A stretch of DNA of 38,325 bases, from positions 1 to 38,325 of the forward strand of contig NZ_JAILKR010000095.1 of the NCBI RefSeq assembly GCF_024693525.1. Direction: 5' to 3'. Within the stretch, counting starts at the first letter, position 1. Every line of letters begins with the position of its first letter. The DNA is from Selenomonas sp. (GTDB lineage: Bacteria > Bacillota_C > Negativicutes > Selenomonadales > Selenomonadaceae). Below, in pieces: positions 8,122 to 14,854 of the stretch. Both the position numbers and the translations under genes were made by a program. The notes under the pieces are model-generated. The model was not told the origin of the DNA, did not search any database, and saw only the letters and a list, made by a program, of their open reading frames with translations.

Positions 8122-8157
8122 GGCGGACCATCGACTTGAAATAGTCGGCAGTCCGCC
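8122..8157 (-). terminator. Stem-loop downstream of glycerate kinase
   Basis: GGCGGAC ... GTCCGCC with an inner CGACT/AGTCG stem. It lies 18 bases past the stop codon of the minus-strand kinase gene. The T-tract is poor, so termination may be weak. Confidence 0.55.
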
Positions 8158-8174
8158 CTTTGTGGTAAGTTCAG

Positions 8175-9320
8175 TTACTTTAGAAGACGCAAGACTTGTG
8201 TCACCGTCTGTTTGAGGTTCAAACGGGTCGTTTTTTCTTCCATAGCCTCCTCAACCGTCATTGGCATATGGAGGATGGGGAAATAGGCATCAATCCCATG
8301 TTGATTGACCAGTTCAGCATCCGGAAGCGCACAGCCGCAAACCGCTACGGTCTTTACCTGTGCATGCAACGCATGTGCCAGTTTGCCCACGCCAGCTGGC
8401 CCTTTTCCCATAGCTGTCTGGCCATCCATACGCCCCTCTCCCGTAATCAGCAGATCAGCAGTCTTCAAAGCCCGACGAATGCCAATTGTCTCCAGGCATA
8501 GTTCCGTGCCAGGTATCAGTTCTCCTCCTAAGAACGTTTGAAATGCAAACCCAAGGCCACCCGCTGCTCCAGCTCCTGGCACATTTGCCCCTTGTGCAGG
8601 AAGCATCCTTTCTACTAAATCAGCAAAACGATGTATGGCTTCATCCATGCTTTTGACAATTTCCTCGGAAGCTCCTTTTTGCGGACCGAAAACTACGGAG
8701 CATCCCTGCTCTCCATAAAGTGGGTTGGTCACATCACAGGCAATGCGGAATCGGCATTCTTTAAGCCGCTCATCCACCTGGCTTCCGTCGATTGCCGCCA
8801 CGTCGGTCAGGTTTCCGCCACAAATCCCCGCAAGTTTTCCATCTGCCTTGTAAAACTTCCAGCCCAAAGCGGTCAGCATCCCCAGCCCGCAATCATTGGT
8901 GGCACTGCCTCCAATCCCGATGATAAAATCCCTGCAACCATCCTCCATTGCCTGCAGGATCAGTTCTCCCAGTCCATATGTCGTCGTGTAAAGCGGGTTG
9001 CGTTTAGCCAGTGGCACCTTGGTAAGTCCGGCAGCATCTGCCATCTCAATCACAGCCAGCCCAGCCTCCGGAACCCGTCCATATCGGCTGGCAACCGGTG
9101 TTGCCAAAGGCCCTGTAACCGTAGTCGGCACAATTGTTCCCTGTAAGCCCTCCACCAAAGTATCCACAGTTCCCTCGCCCCCGTCAGCCAGGGGGAACAC
9201 CTCCACTACAGCTTCGGGCAAAGCAGCCAACACCGCCTCTTGGGCCGCCTGTCCAGCAGCCAGGGATGACAAACTTCCCTTGAATGAATCAATCGCAATA
9301 ACGATATGATCAAGTTTCAT
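8175..9320 (-). CDS. glxK: Glycerate kinase (GlxK/GarK family)
   Basis: 381 residues. The family signature is clear: AIDSFKGSLSSLAAG at the N-terminus, PLADGGEGTVDTL near residue 45, FIIGIGGSATNDCGLGML near 120, and DLLITGEGRMDGQTAMGKGP near 280. The enzyme phosphorylates D-glycerate with ATP to a phosphoglycerate (2-phosphoglycerate in most members) and feeds lower glycolysis. The start MKLDHIVIAIDSF follows GAGGGAG. The gene appears to be a single-gene unit between a stem-loop and the LysM gene terminator. No glyoxylate, glucarate or serine-degradation gene is next to it. Confidence 0.9.
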   Translation of the reverse strand: MKLDHIVIAIDSFKGSLSSLAAGQAAQEAVLAALPEAVVEVFPLADGGEGTVDTLVEGLQGTIVPTTVTGPLATPVASRYGRVPEAGLAVIEMADAAGLTKVPLAKRNPLYTTTYGLGELILQAMEDGCRDFIIGIGGSATNDCGLGMLTALGWKFYKADGKLAGICGGNLTDVAAIDGSQVDERLKECRFRIACDVTNPLYGEQGCSVVFGPQKGASEEIVKSMDEAIHRFADLVERMLPAQGANVPGAGAAGGLGFAFQTFLGGELIPGTELCLETIGIRRALKTADLLITGEGRMDGQTAMGKGPAGVGKLAHALHAQVKTVAVCGCALPDAELVNQHGIDAYFPILHMPMTVEEAMEEKTTRLNLKQTVTQVLRLLK

Positions 9321-9375
9321 CGTAATCAACTCCCTCTCTTGCACAAAAATGACCAAACCATCCCAACATACGTAA

Positions 9376-9404
9376 AGAGGCTGCACAAATCTGCACAGCC
9401 TCTC
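9376..9404 (-). terminator. Terminator of the LysM gene
   Basis: AGAGGCTG ... CAGCCTCT stem on the minus strand, about 16 bases after the LysM stop codon, followed by TTACGT. The T-tract is short. Confidence 0.6.
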
Positions 9405-9419
9405 GATTCCAATATGAAT

Positions 9420-9704
9420 TTATTTCTTTACCCAATAGTTGATGCGGAGCTCATCGCCCACTTTGATATCACGATGCAGGAGCCAATCATTCAGTTCCTT
9501 GATGCCAGCGGTAAACTCGCGAATCTCACGCGGACCATAATTATTCTTTGCCATATATTCCTTGGCAACACTGTCCAGCGTATCGCCCTGGGCTACTGTG
9601 TATACCGTTTCTACTAATTCGTAATTTTTTGCAGCTGCCTCACAATCCATGCCGGTAAAACCGACGAACACGACAGCCATCAACATGACCAACGCCTTCT
9701 TCAT
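9420..9704 (-). CDS. Small exported LysM-domain protein
   Basis: 94 residues. A signal peptide (MKKALVMLMAVVFVGFTGM, then DCEAAA) is followed by one LysM domain at about residues 34-90: YTVAQGDTLDSVAKEYM, then a final KVGDELRINY strand. LysM modules bind N-acetylglucosamine polymers such as peptidoglycan. With no catalytic domain attached, it is probably a periplasmic cell-wall-binding protein. In Negativicutes, short LysM proteins of this kind are common and uncharacterised. An excellent AGGAGG precedes the ATG. It is transcribed alone. Confidence 0.8.
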   Translation of the reverse strand: MKKALVMLMAVVFVGFTGMDCEAAAKNYELVETVYTVAQGDTLDSVAKEYMAKNNYGPREIREFTAGIKELNDWLLHRDIKVGDELRINYWVKK

Positions 9705-9983
9705 TTTGGGTTCCTCCTGTAAAACGAATGAATAAAATTAGTGCAAATGAACTGGATTTCTTTGTGAACATCCTTGATTTGTGACTTGATTATATTCCTT
9801 TTTTCCCCCCTTGGCAATAGTTTTTTCATAAAAAATCCAGATTTTTTACATGTTTTTTCCAGATATGCTTCAACCCGCATAAACACAAGGGTTATCGCAC
9901 TTTTTTGTCATAGTATTCGACATTATGTTCCCCTTAAAATTCGCTTAAAAAATAAATCCGATATTTTTTATAGGCATTTGCTA
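9705..9983. other. AT-rich intergenic region between LysM gene and cooS promoter
   Basis: About 280 bases, strongly AT-rich, with T-runs and no plausible gene on either strand. It must hold the minus-strand LysM promoter and any upstream control sites of the cooS operon. I see no convincing operator. Confidence 0.6.
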
Positions 9984-10012
9984 TTGACAGATTTACAAGT
10001 TTACAGTAATAT
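9984..10012 (+). promoter_or_regulatory. Sigma-70 type promoter of the cooS-ABC operon
   Basis: TTGACA (9984-9989), a 17-base spacer and TAATAT (10007-10012). It gives a 5' leader of about 115 bases before the cooS ATG. Confidence 0.8.
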
Positions 10013-10094
10013 AAGAATCATCTTCTTTAACATACTTATTCTATATGTTTACTTTGATTTCAATTCCATACCAACGGTCAATCGAATTATCAAA

Positions 10095-10120
10095 GTCAAA
10101 AGTCAATTGTCAACTGTCAA
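10095..10120 (+). repeat. Four GTCAA repeats with 7-base period abutting the cooS ribosome binding site
   Basis: GTCAA starts at 10095, 10102, 10109 and 10116, an exact 7-base period, with the two spacer bases varying (AA, TT, CT). The last copy directly touches the AAGGAG ribosome binding site (10121-10126). The unit is the half-site of the dispersed TTGACNNGTCAA palindrome. Confidence 0.8.
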
Positions 10121-10134
10121 AAGGAGCGGTCCAT

Positions 10135-12207
10135 ATGTCAACGAACCAGCATCAGCCCCACGAGCATTCCCACAACCATCCCCACCATCATCCCCACCCT
10201 TACGATACTGTCCACGAACATGCCGACTGGCATACCCACGACCATAACCCGCAGCATCCCCATGTCCATGGCGGTGTCAAGGACTATATGATGGCCGTGG
10301 CCGAGTATCGCAAGACCTTTGCCTCCAAGCAGGATGTCCTAGAGCAGACGCCGGATCCGGCCGTGCGGGAGATGATGCTGCGCCTAGAGCAGCTGGGCCA
10401 TGACACGGTGTTTGACCGCTTTGACCAGCAAAAGCCGCAGTGTTCCTTTGGCCTTGGCGGTGTCTGCTGCAAAATCTGCAACATGGGGCCCTGCAAGATT
10501 ACGCCCAAGAGTCCCCGGGGCGTCTGCGGCGCCGATGCCGACCTCATCGTTGCCCGCAACCTGCTGCGCAGTGCTGCCGCGGGTGTGGCCCAGCATGGCG
10601 TCCATGCGCGGGAGATTCTCTTGTCGCTAAAATTCATTGCCGAGGGCAAACTCAATCTGCCTTTGCTTGGCGAAAAGAAAATGCGGGAGGTCTGCAAGGC
10701 CTTCGGCATCGAAACCCGCGGCCAAAGCGCCCGGCGCCTTGCCGGCAAACTTGCCGATGTACTGCTGGCTGACCTGTCTCGGGCCCTGCCCGATGAATAC
10801 AAGACCATCAAGGCGCTAGCCCCGACCGAGCGACAGAAAGTCTGGAAGGATTTGGATATCCTGCCCATCAGCGCCTACAACGAAGTCTTTGATGCCTATC
10901 ATCGCACCGGCGTGGGCACTGATGGCGATTGGCAAAGCATCATGAAACAGTTCCTGCGTTGCGGCCTGGCCTTCTGCTTTACCGGCGTGGTCGCCTCCAA
11001 CATCGGCACGGATGCCATGTTTGGCACGGGCCATCGGGCCACCTCCAAGGTTAACATTGGAGCCCTCAAAAAGGGCTATGTCAACATCGCCGTCCACGGC
11101 CACCTGCCGACGCTGGTCAGCGAAATCGTGCGCATCGGCCACACCAAGGAATTTATCGACCTAGCTCAAAAGCACGGCGCCAAGGGCATTCAGTTCTACG
11201 GCATCTGCTGCTCGTGTCTGTCGGCTATGTATCGCTATGAAGGGGTCATCCCCCTATCCAATGCCGTCGGTGCGGAGCTGGTTCTCGGCACTGGGGCGTT
11301 AGACCTCTGGGTAGCCGATGTACAGGACGTCTTCCCCTCCATCATGGACGTTGCCAAGTGCTTTAAAACCACGGTGGTGACCACCAGTGATTCGGCGCGG
11401 CTGCCAGGAGCGGAACACTATGCCTACGACCACCATCATGCCAATATCGGCGATACCGAAAAACTTGCCCGCCAGATTGTCACCCGGGCCATCGAAAGTT
11501 TTGCCGCCCGCCGGGATGTACCGGTATTCATTCCCGCCTACGAAGTCACGGCGGATGTGGGCTTTACCGCCGAAAACATCGCCGAGCAGTTCCCGGGCTA
11601 TCACGCCTTGGCCCGGTCTCTCAAGGAGGGAACCATTCGCGGCATCGTCAACATGGTCGGCTGCAGCAATCCTCGAGTGGTTTACGAAAAGGCCACCGTC
11701 GACGTGGCCGAGGAACTTCTCAAAAACAACATCTTGATTTTCACCAACGGTTGCGCTTCTTTCCCACTGCTAAAACTCGGTTTCTGCAGCAAGGCCGGCG
11801 CCGCCAAAGCCGGCAATTCCCTGCAGGAATTTCTGACCGCCCACGATTTGCCGCCAGTCTGGCATATGGGCGAGTGCATCGACAACACCCGCGCCTCGAC
11901 GGTATTTGGCGGTATTGCTGCCGCCAGCCAAACGGCCATCAAGGACATGCCCTACGCCTTTGCCAGCCCTGAATGGTCAAATGAGAAAGGCCTTGATGCC
12001 TCGCTGGCCTTCCGGCTCTTTGGCATCGACTCCTATCACTGCGTAGAGCCGCCAGTTCAAGGCTCTGCCAACGTGGAGCGATTTTTAAAGCACGACACGA
12101 AAGCCACCTTGGGCGCCGTCATGAACGTCAATACCGACCCTAAAGGGCTGGCCGCCCAAATGGTCGCCGATATCGAAGCCCAGCGCCAGAAACTTGGCTG
12201 GAACTAA
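10135..12207 (+). CDS. cooS: CooS-family (Ni-CODH-like) protein with altered C-cluster ligand and His-rich tail
   Basis: 690 residues. Residues 6-45 contain 17 histidines, then the CODH catalytic-subunit fold follows. Visible ligands: Cys103 and Cys111 (D-cluster); Cys112, 115, 120, 131 (B-cluster); His154/His157 (157 at the catalytic His93 position of Carboxydothermus CODH-II); His321/His323; Cys358/Cys359 in GICCSC; Cys510, Cys540, Cys581; and Lys618 (Lys563 position). The position of Cys333 in the usual D-[VY]-Q-C motif is instead Asp398 (DVQDVFPS). CODHs reduce CO2 or oxidise CO at a Ni,Fe cluster. I recall that a CODH-like protein lacking a canonical cysteine (CooS-V) carries an iron-sulfur-oxo cluster and reacts with hydroxylamine, not CO. 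So CO oxidation should not be assumed. The start is the Met after AAGGAG; no CooC, CooF or acetyl-CoA synthase gene is adjacent. Confidence 0.88.
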   Translation: MSTNQHQPHEHSHNHPHHHPHPYDTVHEHADWHTHDHNPQHPHVHGGVKDYMMAVAEYRKTFASKQDVLEQTPDPAVREMMLRLEQLGHDTVFDRFDQQKPQCSFGLGGVCCKICNMGPCKITPKSPRGVCGADADLIVARNLLRSAAAGVAQHGVHAREILLSLKFIAEGKLNLPLLGEKKMREVCKAFGIETRGQSARRLAGKLADVLLADLSRALPDEYKTIKALAPTERQKVWKDLDILPISAYNEVFDAYHRTGVGTDGDWQSIMKQFLRCGLAFCFTGVVASNIGTDAMFGTGHRATSKVNIGALKKGYVNIAVHGHLPTLVSEIVRIGHTKEFIDLAQKHGAKGIQFYGICCSCLSAMYRYEGVIPLSNAVGAELVLGTGALDLWVADVQDVFPSIMDVAKCFKTTVVTTSDSARLPGAEHYAYDHHHANIGDTEKLARQIVTRAIESFAARRDVPVFIPAYEVTADVGFTAENIAEQFPGYHALARSLKEGTIRGIVNMVGCSNPRVVYEKATVDVAEELLKNNILIFTNGCASFPLLKLGFCSKAGAAKAGNSLQEFLTAHDLPPVWHMGECIDNTRASTVFGGIAAASQTAIKDMPYAFASPEWSNEKGLDASLAFRLFGIDSYHCVEPPVQGSANVERFLKHDTKATLGAVMNVNTDPKGLAAQMVADIEAQRQKLGWN

Positions 12208-12234
12208 GCTGCCGCCAGAAAAGGAGAACTGCCT

Positions 12235-13185
12235 ATGAAACGAATCCTCGCTATCCTTACCATCCTGCTCACGCTATTTACGGCTGCTGGCTGCGGCCAG
12301 TTGCCAGATGCGCCACGCGCAAAAAAGGATGGCGTAAAAACCATCCGCATCGCCTATCTGCCGATCACGCACGCCCTGCCTTTATTTGCGGCCAAGGAAC
12401 TACAAACGGCAGAGGGCCCGGTAAAAATCGAACTCATCCAATACGGCTCTTGGCCTGAGCTCATGGATGCTCTAAACACCGGCAAAGTCGACGGCGCCTC
12501 GGTGCTGGCGGAACTTGCGGTAAAGGCAAAAGAACAGGGCATTGACGTAAAGGCCGCGGCCCTTGGCCATCGCGACGGCAATGCCATAATCGTCGATAAC
12601 GACATCCAAAAGCCCGCAGACCTCAAGGGTAAGGTCTTTGCCATCCCGCACAAACAATCCTCCCATAAACTGCTTCTTGACCAGCTGCTTACACGAAACG
12701 GCCTGACGGAAAAGGATTTGACCGTTGTCGAGATGTCACCGCCAGAAATGCCCGCCGCCCTTGCCACCCATCAGATTGCTGGCTACTGCGTAGCCGAGCC
12801 CTTCGGTGCCAAATCCGTGGTGCTTGGCAATGGCCACGAACTCATCCCGGCCCAAGAACTTTGGCCTGACAGTATCTGCTGCCTGTTGGTCTTTAATGGA
12901 GAATTTTTAGCGGCCAATCACGATTTGACCCGTCAATTTGTCCAGCAGTACAAAGAGGCCGGTAAGTATCTTACGGAGCATCCCGAGGACCAAAAGACCA
13001 TTGCCCTAAAATACCTCAAGGCCAAGGATAAAATCCTTGACCTCTCCCTTCAATGGATTTCCTACGACAATCTTGCCATCCCGCGTAAGTCTTATGATGA
13101 GCTTATCACTCGCATGGAGTCGAGCCATCTTTTGACTAAAGCACCCAGCTACGAAGATTTTGTCGATTCCAGTTTGTACGAATAA
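12235..13185 (+). CDS. ABC transporter substrate-binding lipoprotein, NrtA/SsuA/NMT1 type
   Basis: 316 residues. A lipoprotein signal ends in TAAGC with Cys20 as the lipidated residue, so it is anchored at the periplasmic face of the inner membrane. The mature part is a type II periplasmic binding fold: IRIAYLPITHALPLFAAKEL at the first strand, GSWPELMDALNTGKVDGA, KGKVFAIPHKQSSHKLLLDQLL and GYCVAEPFGAKSV. This family carries nitrate, sulfonates, taurine, bicarbonate, thiamine precursors and similar small oxygenated molecules. The ligand cannot be read. It begins 27 bases after the cooS stop with AAAGGAGAA before the ATG, so it is cotranscribed with it and may deliver that enzyme's substrate or a metal complex. 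Confidence 0.82.
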   Translation: MKRILAILTILLTLFTAAGCGQLPDAPRAKKDGVKTIRIAYLPITHALPLFAAKELQTAEGPVKIELIQYGSWPELMDALNTGKVDGASVLAELAVKAKEQGIDVKAAALGHRDGNAIIVDNDIQKPADLKGKVFAIPHKQSSHKLLLDQLLTRNGLTEKDLTVVEMSPPEMPAALATHQIAGYCVAEPFGAKSVVLGNGHELIPAQELWPDSICCLLVFNGEFLAANHDLTRQFVQQYKEAGKYLTEHPEDQKTIALKYLKAKDKILDLSLQWISYDNLAIPRKSYDELITRMESSHLLTKAPSYEDFVDSSLYE

Positions 13186-13211
13186 CTATTTCCCCGAAAG
13201 GCTGTGACTCT

Positions 13212-13976
13212 ATGAAACATGCGATTCATCTTGGCGGAGCGTTGCTCCTGGTACTTTTAAGCTGGCAGGCCATCGCCTGGATAGGTGGCTGGAACGAAGC
13301 CCTTTTCCCCACCCCCTATCAAACGGTATATGGTTTTGCCGAAATCCTTGCCGATGGTGTCTTGCTAAAGGACATCGGCACGAGCCTCTACCGGTTCCTG
13401 CTGGGCTACACCACCTCGGTGGTGCTGGCCATGGCCTTAGGGCTGGTACTGGGCTGGTATCAAAACATCTGGGCCTTCCTCAATCCCATTGCCCAAGTGC
13501 TGCGGCCCATATCCCCCGTTGCCTGGCTCCCCTTTATCGTCCTCGTCTTTAGCATTGGCGATATGCCATCGCTCGTCATCATTTTCCTCGCAGCCTTTTT
13601 CCCGGTGCTGCTCTCCACCGTAGCCGCCGTTGCCACCATCGAACCGGTCTATCTAAAAGTCGCGCAGAACTTTGGCATCGGCCAGCCCCAAATCCTGACG
13701 AAAATCATCTTTCCCGCCATCTTCCCCCGCATTGCCACAGGGCTGCATCTGGCCCTAGGCACCGCCTGGGTCTTCCTCGTCGCCGGCGAAATGGTGGGCA
13801 CCCAATCGGGCCTTGGCTTCCTCATCATCGATGCCCGCAACAACCTGCGGGCCGACCTCCTGATGACAGCCATCATCACCATTGGTGTGCTGGGCCTCCT
13901 GCTGGACAGCAGCATCACTTGGCTGGAAAAGCGCATTTACCGCCGTTGGGGCATCCCGGAAAGGAGTAACGCATGA
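13212..13976 (+). CDS. ABC transporter permease, SsuC/TauC/NrtB type
   Basis: 254 residues with about six membrane helices (BPD_transp_1 fold). The cytoplasmic coupling loop is recognisable as [24 protein letters not shown], the EAA-like motif that docks onto the ATPase, followed by [15 protein letters not shown], a phrase common in the SsuC/TauC family. It forms the inner-membrane channel for the binding protein encoded just upstream. It lies 26 bases after that gene and its last four bases (ATGA) overlap the ATPase start, giving translational coupling. Confidence 0.88.
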   Translation: MKHAIHLGGALLLVLLSWQAIAWIGGWNEALFPTPYQTVYGFAEILADGVLLKDIGTSLYRFLLGYTTSVVLAMALGLVLGWYQNIWAFLNPIAQVLRPISPVAWLPFIVLVFSIGDMPSLVIIFLAAFFPVLLSTVAAVATIEPVYLKVAQNFGIGQPQILTKIIFPAIFPRIATGLHLALGTAWVFLVAGEMVGTQSGLGFLIIDARNNLRADLLMTAIITIGVLGLLLDSSITWLEKRIYRRWGIPERSNA

Positions 13977-14746
13977 GCTATATCGACATCCAAAATGTAT
14001 CGCGAAATTATCCCAAGAACGGCCAGACCTTCCGCGCCTTGGACCAGGTAAATCTAAAGATTGACCGGGGCGAGTTCATCTGCCTGCTGGGCCCCTCTGG
14101 CTGCGGCAAAAGCACGCTGTTAAACATCCTGGCAGGCTTTGACAAGGTTTCCGCAGGCAATATCACCATCGGCGGCGCTCCGGTAACGAAGCCTTCGGTC
14201 AAGCATGTGACGATTTTCCAAAACTACGGCCTGCTGCCCTGGCGCACAGTTGAAAAGAATGTAGAGCTTGGCCTTGAGAGCCTCGCGGTTCCGGCGGCTA
14301 AGCGCCAGGAAATCGCCCAGAAATACCTTGACCTCGTAGGACTCAAGGACTTTGCCCAAAGTCACCCCGCCGAACTGTCCGGCGGCATGCAGCAGCGAGT
14401 GGCCATCGCCCGGGCCTTAGCCGTCGACCCCGAAATCATCTTCATGGACGAGCCCTTTGCAGCCCTCGATGCCCTGACCCGCATGAAGCTGCAGGATGAG
14501 ATCTCCGCCATCAACCGCAGCCAGCACAAAACCATCATCTTCGTGACCCACGATATCGACGAAGCCGTGGTCCTGGCCGACCGCATCGTCATCATGACGC
14601 CGAATCCCGGCCGCATCAAGACCATCATCCCCGTGGACCTACACGGCCAGCGCGACCGCACGAGCCCAGACTTCCTGCGCATCCGCGACCATGTATTTGC
14701 CGAGTTCTCCTTAAAGCCAGCGGATAAAACGGAATATTATATTTAA
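13973..14746 (+). CDS. ABC transporter ATP-binding protein, SsuB/TauB/NrtD type
   Basis: 257 residues. All ATPase motifs are intact: Walker [10 protein letters not shown] at residues 40-48, Q-loop FQNYGLLPW, signature LSGGMQQR near 137, Walker B IIFMDEP near 160, and H-loop FVTHDIDEA near 190. GLLPW after the Q-loop is typical of the nitrate/sulfonate/taurine transporter group. It powers the importer with the two preceding genes. The start overlaps the permease stop by ATGA. A strong terminator ends the operon about 65 bases later. Confidence 0.9.
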   Translation: MSYIDIQNVSRNYPKNGQTFRALDQVNLKIDRGEFICLLGPSGCGKSTLLNILAGFDKVSAGNITIGGAPVTKPSVKHVTIFQNYGLLPWRTVEKNVELGLESLAVPAAKRQEIAQKYLDLVGLKDFAQSHPAELSGGMQQRVAIARALAVDPEIIFMDEPFAALDALTRMKLQDEISAINRSQHKTIIFVTHDIDEAVVLADRIVIMTPNPGRIKTIIPVDLHGQRDRTSPDFLRIRDHVFAEFSLKPADKTEYYI

Positions 14747-14810
14747 GAAAACATCTCCCGCATAGTGTTGGCACTGCTCCTAGCAGCGTCAAAGAGTTGC
14801 TTCGAACCCA

Positions 14811-14850
14811 AAATCACCGTCGGCCCAATAAGCACGACGGTGATTTTTTG
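14811..14850. terminator. Bidirectional terminator between the cooS operon and the hybrid kinase
   Basis: AAAATCACCGTCG ... CGACGGTGATTTTTT forms a long perfect stem with T-runs on both strands. It ends the plus-strand ABC operon and the convergent minus-strand kinase gene. Confidence 0.9.
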
Positions 14851-14854
14851 CTAT

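Noticed and set aside
10045..10134. Upstream start for cooS giving 30 extra residues
   Set aside because: The extension has no ribosome binding site and would translate the leader and the GTCAA repeats. AAGGAG lies right before the ATG at 10135.
10135..12207. Annotating the CooS-like gene as a functional CO dehydrogenase
   Set aside because: The missing cluster cysteine (Asp398) and the absence of CooC/CooF neighbours make CO oxidation unproven. I keep only the family name.
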